From NCBI RefSeq assembly GCF_041435215.1, contig NZ_CP108394.1, positions 8,432,001 through 8,496,000 on the forward strand: a stretch of 64,000 bases of DNA, given 5' to 3'. The notes beneath the pieces were generated by a model that was given only the letters and a program-made list of their open reading frames with translations, searched no databases and was not told the origin of the DNA. Both the position numbers and the translations under genes were made by a program. The first letter of the stretch is position 1. The number at the start of each line of letters is the position of its first letter. The DNA is from Streptomyces sp. NBC_01314 (GTDB lineage Bacteria; Actinomycetota; Actinomycetes; Streptomycetales; Streptomycetaceae). This document shows, one piece after another, positions 1 to 8,808 of this stretch.

Positions 1-1122
1 GCCGTCACCATCAAGAACGTCGAGGTCTCGATCATCGACAAGGCGTGGGACAGCGGTGATGTCGCGCCGCAGATCCCGGAGCGCCTGTCCGGCAAGACGG
101 TCGCGGTCATCGGCTCGGGCCCGGCGGGCCTGGCAGCCGCCCAGCAGCTGACGCGCGCCGGTCACACGGTGGCGGTGTACGAGCGCGCGGACCGCGTCGG
201 CGGCCTCCTGCGCTACGGCATCCCCGAGTTCAAGATGGAGAAGCGGCACATCAACCGCCGCATCGAGCAGATGCGCGCGGAGGGTACCCGCTTCCGTACG
301 GGCATCGAGATCGGCCGCGACCTCAAGGCGACGGACCTGAGGAAGCGGTACGACGCCGTCGTCATCGCCGCGGGCGCCACCACCGCCCGTGACCTTCCGG
401 TCCCCGGCCGTGAGCTGACCGGCATCCACCAGGCCATGGAGTACCTGCCGCTGGCCAACAAGGTCCAGGAGGGCGACTTCGTGGCGCCCCCCATCACGGC
501 CGAGGGCAAGCACGTCGTGGTCATCGGCGGCGGTGACACGGGCGCGGACTGCGTGGGCACGGCCCACCGCCAGGGCGCGGCCTCCGTGACGCAGCTGGAG
601 ATCATGCCGCAGCCGGGCGAGGACCGTGCTGCGAACCAGCCGTGGCCGACCTTCCCCATGCTCTACAAGGTCACCTCCGCGCACGAGGAGGGCGGCGAGC
701 GGGTCTACTCCGTCTCCACCACCCACTTCGAGGGCGACGAGGACGGCAACGTGCAGTTCCTGCACCTCGCCGAGGTCGAGTTCATCGACGGCAGGCTGAC
801 CTCGAAGCCGGGCACGGAGCGCAAGATCCCCGCCCAGCTGGTCACGCTGGCGATGGGCTTCACCGGCACCGACCGTGACAACGGCCTGGTGGACCAGTTC
901 GGCCTGGACCTCGACGAGCGCGGCAACATCGCCCGCGACGCCGACTTCCAGACCAACGTGCCGGGTGTGTTCGTGGCCGGTGACGCGGGCCGCGGTCAGT
1001 CGCTCATCGTGTGGGCGATCGCCGAGGGCCGCTCCGCGGCTCGGGGCTGCGACCGCTTCCTCACGGGGGCGAGCGAACTGCCGGCGCCGATCCGGCCGAC
1101 GGACCGCTCGCTGATGGTCTGA
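1..1122 (+). CDS. gltD: Glutamate synthase (NADPH) small subunit, 5'-truncated by window edge
   Basis: The small subunit of NADPH-dependent glutamate synthase (GOGAT). It oxidises NADPH on FAD and passes electrons through iron-sulfur centres to the large subunit, which makes glutamate from glutamine and 2-oxoglutarate. The reading frame is open from base 1, so the N-terminus with its cysteine-rich Fe-S region lies outside. Visible are the FAD-binding VAVIGSGPAGLAAAQQL segment near codon 35, the NADPH-binding VVIGGGDTGADC segment near codon 174, and the C-terminal FAD signature GDAGRGQSLIVWAIAEGR. gltB is expected just upstream. The gene ends before a strong hairpin and converges on the rhomboid gene. 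Confidence 0.96.
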   Translation, partial: AVTIKNVEVSIIDKAWDSGDVAPQIPERLSGKTVAVIGSGPAGLAAAQQLTRAGHTVAVYERADRVGGLLRYGIPEFKMEKRHINRRIEQMRAEGTRFRTGIEIGRDLKATDLRKRYDAVVIAAGATTARDLPVPGRELTGIHQAMEYLPLANKVQEGDFVAPPITAEGKHVVVIGGGDTGADCVGTAHRQGAASVTQLEIMPQPGEDRAANQPWPTFPMLYKVTSAHEEGGERVYSVSTTHFEGDEDGNVQFLHLAEVEFIDGRLTSKPGTERKIPAQLVTLAMGFTGTDRDNGLVDQFGLDLDERGNIARDADFQTNVPGVFVAGDAGRGQSLIVWAIAEGRSAARGCDRFLTGASELPAPIRPTDRSLMV

Positions 1123-1199
1123 TCCGGCTGACGGTTCAGAGAAGGACGGTGACCTGACGGTCACCCCCACACGTCCCGTACAACGGCGTACGGAACACA

Positions 1200-1249
1200 G
1201 ACGGCGCCTGCCCGCCAGTCCCCGACCGGACGACTGGGCAGGCGCCGTC
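1200..1249. terminator. Bidirectional hairpin terminator between gltD and the rhomboid gene
   Basis: A 14-bp perfect outer stem (1200-1213 with 1236-1249, GACGGCGCCTGCCC and its complement) encloses an inner CAGTC/GACTG pairing. It lies between two convergent genes, which fits a shared terminator. There is no U-tract, as is common in Streptomyces. Confidence 0.8.
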
Positions 1250-1317
1250 GCATGTCCGGGGACCGGTCCGGGGACCGCCGGGAGCGGAAGGCCCGCTGCC
1301 CGGCGGACACCGCTCGG

Positions 1318-2247
1318 TCAGGCCGTCATGGCCGCGACCCTGGCGAGCGCCAGCACCACCAGCACCGTCAGCACCGCCGCACACGCCCCCGCCTGCACGA
1401 GTACCCGCCGTCGGTTCCGAGGCGCGTAGGCGAACGCGAGAGCGATCAGGCCGCCGGTCAGCAGACCGCCCAGGTGGCCCTGCCAGGACGTCACGACCGC
1501 CGAGATGACCAGCCACACCAGCAGGCCCGCCATGAAGCGGTTGATGCCGGCCGGGTCCGCGCCCAGGCGGCGGGCCAGGACGTAGTACGCGGTGCAGACG
1601 CCGAAGATCGCGCCGGAGGCGCCGACCGTGCTGGAGTCGGGGGCGAGGAGGAGGACGAGGACGGAGCCGCCGAGGGCCGAGAGCAGGTACAGGGCGAGGT
1701 AGCGGGTGCGGCCGAGCTGGGACTCCACGATCCTGCCGACGTTCCACAGCGTGACCATGTTCATCACGATGTGCAGGATGCCGAACGTGCCCTCGGTGGG
1801 CGAGAGGTGGAGGAAGGCGCCGGTAAGTAGGCGGTACCACTCCCCGTCGATCACGCCTTCGACGTGGAAGTCGGCCGGATAGGCGCTCTGCCAGACGTAG
1901 TGGAGGCCGTCCGAGCCGAGCAGGCCCCGGCCCAGCATCGCGAAATCGTCCACGACCTCCGGGCGGATCAGTTCGGCGACGTAGGCCACGACGTTCAGGC
2001 CGATCAGGATGTACGTCACCAGCGGGACGGTCGAGATCCTGCCGCCGAACGCGGTGCGGGCCTGACGGACCGTTCTCGCGCCCTCCGCCACGCACTCCGG
2101 GCACTGGTGGCCCACGGCCGCGTCGCGCATGCAGTCAGGGCAGATGAACCGCTCGCAGCGCGTGCAGCGGACGTACGACTCCACTTTCGGGTGGCGATAG
2201 CAGGTGGTGACGGCGGACTCGGACGACGACGGGGACTCGGGTTCCAC
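1318..2247 (-). CDS. Rhomboid family intramembrane serine protease with N-terminal zinc finger
   Basis: Rhomboid proteases cleave transmembrane helices inside the membrane; the substrate here is unknown. The start is GTG at 2247, chosen because AAGGAG precedes it by a few bases; longer upstream readings have no such site. The 309-residue product begins with a B-box-like zinc finger (CYRHP, CTRC, CPDC, GHQCPEC, residues about 16-52), then about six or more membrane helices. The rhomboid catalytic pair is present: Ser211 in GASGAIFG and His258 in GHLGGLLTG. HIVMNMVTLWNVG matches the conserved His/Asn helix. The zinc-finger plus rhomboid layout is usual in Streptomyces. Confidence 0.93.
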   Translation of the reverse strand: MEPESPSSSESAVTTCYRHPKVESYVRCTRCERFICPDCMRDAAVGHQCPECVAEGARTVRQARTAFGGRISTVPLVTYILIGLNVVAYVAELIRPEVVDDFAMLGRGLLGSDGLHYVWQSAYPADFHVEGVIDGEWYRLLTGAFLHLSPTEGTFGILHIVMNMVTLWNVGRIVESQLGRTRYLALYLLSALGGSVLVLLLAPDSSTVGASGAIFGVCTAYYVLARRLGADPAGINRFMAGLLVWLVISAVVTSWQGHLGGLLTGGLIALAFAYAPRNRRRVLVQAGACAAVLTVLVVLALARVAAMTA

Positions 2248-2651
2248 GGCCGGCTCCTTGAGGGTGCGGGGCTGATGACGAGCCGGTGAGGACGGCGGCA
2301 AACAAAATAGCGAACGACCAGGGGTGAGTGGGGAGGGGGCCTGTGGGATGCCATGGCCTCGGGTCTCCCGCAGAGCCCTGAGGTCAACGGGGGCCTCCTG
2401 GACGGGGCGGTCGCCGGTGGCCCTTCTTCCTCTTCCAGTCTCGCTGATCATGCCGGCCATCGGCGTCCACCCGTTCGTCGAAGCGTGGATCACGGGCGAC
2501 AGGCGCGAGCACCACCTCCTCGACCGGCCCCGCAACGCGCCCGTCAGCACGGGCCGCTCTCGCAGCAGCAGTTGTTCTCGCTCACCCGGCACGACCAGGA
2601 CCCGCCGTACGAGGTCGGGCCGGTCGTCGACGGCCGAGGAGTACCGGGAGA
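2248..2651. other. 404-bp gap, no intact gene; possible decayed coding fragment
   Basis: No convincing complete gene was found. Around 2560-2674 two overlapping plus-strand frames read like one protein tail split by a frameshift (LFSLTRHDQDPPYEVG in one frame, then EEYREITGGDHH and a stop in the next). This could be a remnant of a small hypothetical gene or chance. The promoter of the rhomboid gene should lie just above 2247. Confidence 0.3.
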
Positions 2652-3629
2652 TCACCGGCGGCGACCACCACTGAGGACCGTGCTGCGGCACTCGGCCGGG
2701 CCGCCCCACGCGGTCCGCAGCGCTCGGGCCCTGGTCAGCCAGAGCGACAGGTCGCACTCCGCCGTGTAACCGATCGCGCCGTGCAGCTGGAGCGCGGTGC
2801 GCGCGGTCGTGTACGCCGCCTCGCACGCCGTCACCTTGGCCGCAGCGACATCCGCCGGGTCCAGGGTGACGGCCGCCCCGAAGACCAGCGGACGCGCGAA
2901 CTCCAGGGCCACCTTCGCGTCCGCCAGCCGGTGCTTCACCGCCTGGAACGAACCAACGGGCACGCCGAACTGGGTCCGCTGCCTGACATACGCCACCGTC
3001 CTGTCCAGCAGTGCCAGCCCGACGCCGAGGGCCTGGGCGGCGACCGCGAGACGGGCCCAGGTGAGGGCCGCGGCGAGGGAGGGCGGGCTCGTGGCGAGGA
3101 TTTCGCCGCCGGGGGAGAGCGGGGCCAGACGGCGGGCCGGGTCCAGGGAGCGGCGGACCGGGCCGTGGCCGGCGGAGAGGCGCAGTTCACCTGTGTCCAG
3201 GTCGAGCGACAGGCGGGTCGCAGACACGTCCCCGTCCAGCGCGTACGACTCCGGTGACGGCGCCACGGTGGCCATGGCCTCCCCGGACACCAGCGCCGGA
3301 AGCAGACGCCCGGCCGGGACCGGGTCCTCCAGACCGGCCAGCAGGACCGCCGCAGTGGCCGTCTCCACGAGCGGACCCGGCACCGCGTGCCGCCCCAACT
3401 CGACGAAGGCGACGGCCAGCTCGACGGGCAGGGGCCCGACCCCCTCGAACGCCTCCGGCGCCGCCAGCGCGAACACGCCGGCTTCTGCGATACGGGACCA
3501 CAGTGCGCGCCCCGCACCGTGCTCCCCGCGCCCCCAGGCCCGTACGACGGACGGCGTGTCGGCGGCCGTCAGCATGGCGTCCAGGGACTCGGCGAACGCC
3601 CGCTGCTCGGTGTCGAGGAGGAAACGCAT
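2652..3629 (-). CDS. Acyl-CoA dehydrogenase, short subunit of a probable heteromeric enzyme
   Basis: An FAD-dependent acyl-CoA dehydrogenase family protein of 325 residues, shorter than the usual 380 or so. The C-terminal helical domain is clear (RTQFGVPVGSFQAVKHRLAD, then LHGAIGYTAECDLSLWLTRA), while the middle beta domain is poorly conserved. It lies directly downstream of a full-length acyl-CoA dehydrogenase on the same strand with a 31-bp gap. Steroid-degrading actinobacteria are known to use two adjacent dissimilar subunits as alpha2beta2 enzymes (IpdE1-IpdE2, ChsE types). From the company it keeps, this is probably one half of such an enzyme acting on a HIP-pathway CoA thioester; the exact substrate is inferred only. 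Confidence 0.85.
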   Translation of the reverse strand: MRFLLDTEQRAFAESLDAMLTAADTPSVVRAWGRGEHGAGRALWSRIAEAGVFALAAPEAFEGVGPLPVELAVAFVELGRHAVPGPLVETATAAVLLAGLEDPVPAGRLLPALVSGEAMATVAPSPESYALDGDVSATRLSLDLDTGELRLSAGHGPVRRSLDPARRLAPLSPGGEILATSPPSLAAALTWARLAVAAQALGVGLALLDRTVAYVRQRTQFGVPVGSFQAVKHRLADAKVALEFARPLVFGAAVTLDPADVAAAKVTACEAAYTTARTALQLHGAIGYTAECDLSLWLTRARALRTAWGGPAECRSTVLSGGRRR

Positions 3630-3660
3630 CAGCGGCGGCCTTTCAGGATGAGGTCACACA

Positions 3661-4800
3661 TCAGCGGCGGCCCTTCGGCAGGCCGAGGAGGCGCTCGGCG
3701 ATGATGTCGCGCTGGATCTCGTTGGTGCCGGCGTAGATCGGGCCGGCGAGAGAGAAGACATAGCCCTCGGACCAGTCGGTGTCCGTCAACTCACCTTCCT
3801 CGCCCAGCAGTTCGAGTGCCGTCTCGTGCAGGGCGATGTCGTACTCGGACCAGAAGACCTTGTTCAGACTGGACTCGGGGCCGACCGGCGTGCCCTCCAG
3901 GAAGCGGGAGGCGGCCGCGTGGGTGAAGAGCTGGTAGGCGCGGGCGCCGATCAACGCGTCGGCCACACGGTCGTGTGCGGACGCCGGGCTCCCCTGGGCC
4001 TGCCAGAGATCGAACAGCCGGTTCGCGGAGGCCAGGAAGCGGCCCGGGGGGCGGAGCGTCAGACCGCGCTCGTTGCCGGCGGTGGACATGGCGACGCGCC
4101 AGCCCTGGCCGGGCTCGCCGATGACGTCGTCGTCCGGGACGAACACGTCGTCGAGGAAGAGTTCGGCGAAGGCGGGCTTGCCGTCGAGGCGGCCGATCGG
4201 ACGGACCGTCACGCCCGGCGCGCGCAGGTCGAACATCAGATACGTCAGGCCCTGGTGCGGTTTCGGGGTGCCCGGCTCGCTGCGGAACAGGCCGAACGCC
4301 CGGTCCGCGAAGGCGGCGCGCGACGACCAGGTCTTCTGGCCGGTCAGCAGCCAGCCGCCGTCCGCGCGCACGGCCCTGGAGGTGAGCGACGCGAGGTCGG
4401 ACCCGGCCTCGGGCTCCGACCAGGCCTGGGCCCACACCACCTCGGCGGAGGCCATGGGGGGCAGCACACGATCCCGCTGCTCCCGCGTGCCGTGGTCGAA
4501 GAGGGTCGGAGCGAGGAGGCTGATGCCGTTCTGGCCGACGCGGCCAGGCGCGCCCGCCGCGTAGTACTCCTCCTCGAAGACCAGCCGGCGCAGCAGGCCC
4601 GCGTCGCGGCCGCCGTACGCGGTCGGCCAGTCCACCACCGACCAGTGGTCGGCGGCCAGTTCGGCCTCCCAGACGCGGTGGGCGGCGAAGCCCTCCTCCG
4701 TCTCCAGGGAGGGGAGCGGATCGGGCGGGACATGGGTGCGCAGCCATGCGCGGGCCTCGGCGCGGAAGGCCTCGTCGGCGGGGGAATGGGCGAGGTCCAT
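3661..4800 (-). CDS. Acyl-CoA dehydrogenase, long subunit, HIP-cluster type
   Basis: A 379-residue acyl-CoA dehydrogenase with the flavin-binding WAQAWSEPEAGSDLASL segment near residue 130 and a C-terminal IYAGTNEIQRDIIAERLLGLP. In simple acyl-CoA dehydrogenases the motif is YEGT, with Glu as catalytic base; here it is YAGT, as in FadE30-like and heteromeric steroid enzymes, so the base must come from another position or from the partner subunit. It is the first gene of the leftward arm, starting 75 bp from the divergent ipdF-like gene, with a KstR2-like operator between them. Its stop codon sits in a 14-bp repeat duplicated at the next gene's start. It resembles the FadE30/31/32 group of Mycobacterium tuberculosis. 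Confidence 0.9.
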   Translation of the reverse strand: MDLAHSPADEAFRAEARAWLRTHVPPDPLPSLETEEGFAAHRVWEAELAADHWSVVDWPTAYGGRDAGLLRRLVFEEEYYAAGAPGRVGQNGISLLAPTLFDHGTREQRDRVLPPMASAEVVWAQAWSEPEAGSDLASLTSRAVRADGGWLLTGQKTWSSRAAFADRAFGLFRSEPGTPKPHQGLTYLMFDLRAPGVTVRPIGRLDGKPAFAELFLDDVFVPDDDVIGEPGQGWRVAMSTAGNERGLTLRPPGRFLASANRLFDLWQAQGSPASAHDRVADALIGARAYQLFTHAAASRFLEGTPVGPESSLNKVFWSEYDIALHETALELLGEEGELTDTDWSEGYVFSLAGPIYAGTNEIQRDIIAERLLGLPKGRR

Positions 4801-4844
4801 GGGGCACAGCCCTTCTTTGCCTGCCGAACGTTTCGGTCTTCCCT

Positions 4845-4858
4845 AACAAGTGTTTGGT
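4845..4858. promoter_or_regulatory. Probable KstR2 operator in the divergent promoter
   Basis: AACAAGTGTTTGGT fits the mycobacterial KstR2 consensus AnCAAGnnCTTGnT at 9 of 10 fixed positions. It lies between the divergent acyl-CoA dehydrogenase and ipdF-like genes, 16 bp before the ipdF ATG and 44 bp before the dehydrogenase ATG. The overlapping TAGGTT (4858-4863) could be the -10 box of the rightward promoter, so a bound repressor would block it. A KstR2-like repressor is encoded in the same operon. The operator role is inferred. Confidence 0.65.
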
Positions 4859-4874
4859 AGGTTAGCGTGCCCGC

Positions 4875-5663
4875 ATGAACAACGTCGAGCCTCCGACGTA
4901 CCTCCCCGGCCACGGCCTGCTCACCGGCCGCACCGCCGTGATCACCGCGGCGGCCGGCGCGGGCATCGGCGGAGCGACCGCGCGACGCTTCCTGGAGGAA
5001 GGCGCCCGCGTACTGATCAGCGACACCCACGCGCGCAGACTCAAGGAGTGCGAGACCGAACTGGCGGGCGAGTTCGGAGCGGAGTCCGTCAAGGCGGTGC
5101 CGTGCGACGTGACCGACGAGGATCAGGTACGGGCGCTGTTCGAGGCGGGCGTCCGGCTGCACGGACGGCTCGACATCGTCGTCAACAACGCGGGCCTCGG
5201 GGGCACCTCGGATCTCGTGGACATGACCGACGAGCAGTGGTCCAAGGTGCTGGACGTGACACTGAACGGCACGTTCCGGTGCACCAGGGCCGCCCTGCGG
5301 CTGATGCGGGAGAGCGGTGGCGGCGTGATCGTCAACAACGCCTCCGTCGTCGGCTGGCGCGCCCAGGCCGGCCAGGCGCACTACGCTGCGGCGAAGGCGG
5401 GCGTGATGGCGCTGACCAGGTGCGCGGCGGCCGAGGCGGCCGAGTACGGGGTCCGGGTCAACGCCGTGTCGCCCAGCCTCGCCATGCACCCGCACCTCGT
5501 GAAGGTCACGACCCCCGAGCTGCTGGCCGAGCTGACCGCGCGGGAGGCCTTCGGGCGGTACGCCGAACCCTGGGAGGTGGCCAACGTGATCGTGTTCCTG
5601 GCGTCCGGCTACTCCTCGTACATGACGGGTGAGATCGTCTCCGTCAGCAACCAGCACCCCTAA
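4875..5663 (+). CDS. ipdF: IpdF-like short-chain dehydrogenase of the HIP-CoA pathway
   Basis: A classical SDR of 262 residues: cofactor loop TAAAGAGIGGATARR near residue 23, NNAGLGG near 105, and the catalytic YAAAK with preceding Ser (NNASVVGW). The sequence agrees closely, as recalled, with M. tuberculosis IpdF (Rv3559c), including the unusual GRTAVITAAAGAGIG start, WRAQAGQAHYAAAKAGVMA and the C-terminal SNQHP. IpdF oxidises or reduces the 5-hydroxyl/5-oxo position of indane-CoA intermediates from steroid rings C and D. First gene of the rightward operon, with the repressor gene 14 bp downstream. The start is the ATG just after a probable -10 box, so the leader is very short. Confidence 0.88.
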   Translation: MNNVEPPTYLPGHGLLTGRTAVITAAAGAGIGGATARRFLEEGARVLISDTHARRLKECETELAGEFGAESVKAVPCDVTDEDQVRALFEAGVRLHGRLDIVVNNAGLGGTSDLVDMTDEQWSKVLDVTLNGTFRCTRAALRLMRESGGGVIVNNASVVGWRAQAGQAHYAAAKAGVMALTRCAAAEAAEYGVRVNAVSPSLAMHPHLVKVTTPELLAELTAREAFGRYAEPWEVANVIVFLASGYSSYMTGEIVSVSNQHP

Positions 5664-5677
5664 GGACATTGAACAGC

Positions 5678-6304
5678 GTGCCGACCAAGAAGAAGCCCCG
5701 GACGACCGCCGCAGCGCCCGCCCGTCGTGGTGAACTCCTCGACAGGGCCGCGAGGGTCTTCGCGGATCAGGGGTACAACGCCACCACCGTACGCAGGATC
5801 GCGGACGACGCGGGCATGCTCGCGGGCAGCCTCTATTACTACTTCGCGTCCAAGGACGCGATGCTCGAGGAGATTCTGCGGACCTTCCTCGACGAACTCT
5901 GGGACCGGTACGACGCCGTCCTGGATGCCGAAACGGGTCCCCGGGAGACCTTCGAAGCCCTGGTCGCCGAGTCCTTCCGGGCGATCGACCGGCACTGTGC
6001 CGCCGTCCAGATCTACCAGAACGAGGCGAAGCAACTGATCGCCCAGGAGCGGCGGTTCTTCTTTCTGGAGCAGTCGCAGACCAAGTTCGAGAAGGCGTGG
6101 CTGTCCACGCTGGAGCGCGGGGTCGCCCTGGGAGAGTTCCGGGCCGACCTCGACACGAGGGTCACCTACCGCTTCGTGCGCGACACGGTCTGGGTCGCCG
6201 CGTCCTGGTACCAGCCCAACGGAAAGTACAGCCCGGAAGAGATCGCCCGACAGTACCTGTCAATGGTTCTGGACGGGATCGCCGTACGTGAAAGCGGTGC
6301 GTGA
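5678..6304 (+). CDS. kstR2: KstR2-like TetR family repressor
   Basis: A 208-residue TetR regulator. The N-terminal helix-turn-helix (TVRRIADDAGMLAGSLYYYFASKDAML, about residues 31-57) is very like KstR2 of mycobacteria, and the ligand domain shares EAFRAIDRH, IYQNEAKQL, YRFVRDTVWVAASWY and QYLSMVLDGI type blocks. KstR2 represses HIP-degradation genes and is released by HIP-CoA. I chose GTG at 5678 because AAGGA at 5662-5666 spaces well to it; a TTG at 5669 is too close. It follows ipdF by 14 bp and precedes the thiolase gene, so it is likely autoregulated. Its last codons run into a short tandem repeat. Confidence 0.88.
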   Translation: MPTKKKPRTTAAAPARRGELLDRAARVFADQGYNATTVRRIADDAGMLAGSLYYYFASKDAMLEEILRTFLDELWDRYDAVLDAETGPRETFEALVAESFRAIDRHCAAVQIYQNEAKQLIAQERRFFFLEQSQTKFEKAWLSTLERGVALGEFRADLDTRVTYRFVRDTVWVAASWYQPNGKYSPEEIARQYLSMVLDGIAVRESGA

Positions 6305-6358
6305 AATCGGTACGTGAAGCGGTACGTGAACGCGGCACGTGCGGAGCCGTATGTGAAC
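6281..6358 (+). repeat. About six degenerate 13-bp tandem repeats
   Basis: Units of the form CGGTACGTGAAxx recur about every 13 bp across the kstR2 3' end and the leader of the thiolase gene. Unit spacing is slightly irregular. No function is evident; strand slippage is a likely origin. Confidence 0.6.
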
Positions 6359-6383
6359 AACCGTTGACGTCAGGGGAGTTGCC

Positions 6384-7541
<1,158 letters not shown>

Positions 7542-7542
7542 C

Positions 7543-7650
7543 GGTCACCGAGCGGAGGTGCGACGTCACCGAGCGGAGGTGCGACGGTCAGTGGGTGGCG
7601 GTGACGGCCACCGTCAGTGGGTGGCGGTGGCGGTGACGGTCACTGAGCGG
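7543..7650. repeat. Short tandem repeats in the convergent fadA6-ipdC gap
   Basis: Two copies of a 21-22-bp unit built on GTCACCGAGCGGAGGTGCGA are followed by two copies built on GTCAGTGGGTGGCGGTG. They fill the gap between the convergent genes and run into the ipdC 3' end (GGTCACTGAGCGG). No obvious strong terminator hairpin was seen here. Confidence 0.55.
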
Positions 7651-8701
7651 CGCCGAGCCGCCCCAACGACGTCAGCGCCTCCTCCGCCTCCTTCATGATC
7701 CGTTCCACCAGCTCCGCGCACGACGGCAGGTCGTCGATCACCCCGGCGACCTGCCCGGCCGCCATCACCCCCAGGTCCGTACGGCCGTCCACCAGCGCGG
7801 ACCTGAGCAGCATGGGTGTGTTGGCGGCGAGCAGGACCTGACTCCAGGTGAGGTCCTTGCCGTGCCGCAGGGCGAGGCCGTCGCGGACCATACGGCGCCA
7901 GGTGAGCCCGGAGAGCCGCCGGAAGCCGGCCGCGTGGCGCACGGCGTGCGCCAGGGCGCGCGTACGGCCGGACGCCTCCAGCGCGCTCACGAACTCCGTG
8001 CGGAGCATGCGGTGCGGCAGTCCGTCCACGGCCCTGGTGACGGTGACGTCCTTGACCGTGGCGGCCAGATAGCGGGCCTTCACCGCGTCGGGCACCGTCG
8101 AGTCCGAGGTGAGCAGGAACCGGGTGCCCATCGCCACCCCGGCCGCCCCGAACGCCAGCGCGGCCACCAGCCCGCGCCCGTCGTGGAAGCCGCCGGCGGC
8201 GACGACGGGGATGTCGACGGCGTCCACGACCTGCGGCAGCAGTACGGTCGTCGCCACCTCCCCGGTGTGCCCGCCGCCCTCGCCGCCCTGCACGACCACC
8301 GCGTCCGCACCCCACGCCGCCACCTTCTCGGCATGCCGCCGCGCGCCGACGGACGGGATCACGACCACACCCGCGTCCTTGAGTTCGGCGATCAGCTCCC
8401 TGGACGGGGCGAGCGCGAACGACGCCACCCGGACGCCCTCCTCGACGATGATCCGCACACGCTCCCGCGCGTCCCCCGCGTCGGCCCGCAGATTCACCCC
8501 GAAGGGCGCCCCGTCCGTACGGGACTTCACCTCCCGTACGGCGTCCCGGAGTTGCGCGGGCGTCATCGTCGCGGAGGCCAGGATGCCGAGGGCCCCCGCG
8601 TTCGCCGTCGCGGACACCAGACGGGGGCCGGCCACCCAGCCCATGCCGGTCTGCACGATCGGACGGCGGACGCCGACGAGCCGGGTCAGAGCCGTTTCCA
8701 T
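7640..8701 (-). CDS. ipdC: IpdC-like nitronate monooxygenase-family flavoenzyme
   Basis: A 353-residue FMN-dependent TIM-barrel protein of the 2-nitropropane dioxygenase family. Motifs include IVQTGMGWVAGPRLVSATANAG at the start, GGEGGGHTGEVATT near the middle, and VAAGGFHDGRGLVAALAFGA for phosphate binding. These blocks and DLTWSQVLLAANTPMLL match IpdC (Rv3553) of M. tuberculosis, a CoA-thioester oxidoreductase of the HIP pathway, rather than true nitronate monooxygenases. The ATG at 8701 has GGAGGAG upstream; a GTG two codons earlier is possible. It lies downstream of ipdB-ipdA-echA20 with a 107-bp repetitive spacer, probably the last gene of that operon. Confidence 0.88.
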   Translation of the reverse strand: METALTRLVGVRRPIVQTGMGWVAGPRLVSATANAGALGILASATMTPAQLRDAVREVKSRTDGAPFGVNLRADAGDARERVRIIVEEGVRVASFALAPSRELIAELKDAGVVVIPSVGARRHAEKVAAWGADAVVVQGGEGGGHTGEVATTVLLPQVVDAVDIPVVAAGGFHDGRGLVAALAFGAAGVAMGTRFLLTSDSTVPDAVKARYLAATVKDVTVTRAVDGLPHRMLRTEFVSALEASGRTRALAHAVRHAAGFRRLSGLTWRRMVRDGLALRHGKDLTWSQVLLAANTPMLLRSALVDGRTDLGVMAAGQVAGVIDDLPSCAELVERIMKEAEEALTSLGRLGAAQ

Positions 8702-8808
8702 CGTCACTCCTCCTCTGTCGGCCGCCTCCTCTTCCGTCGGCCGCCGCATCAGCCTCCGCCCTTTCTGTGCCCTTTCTGTGCCTGTCTCTCGGGCCTCCGC
8801 CTCTGCCG

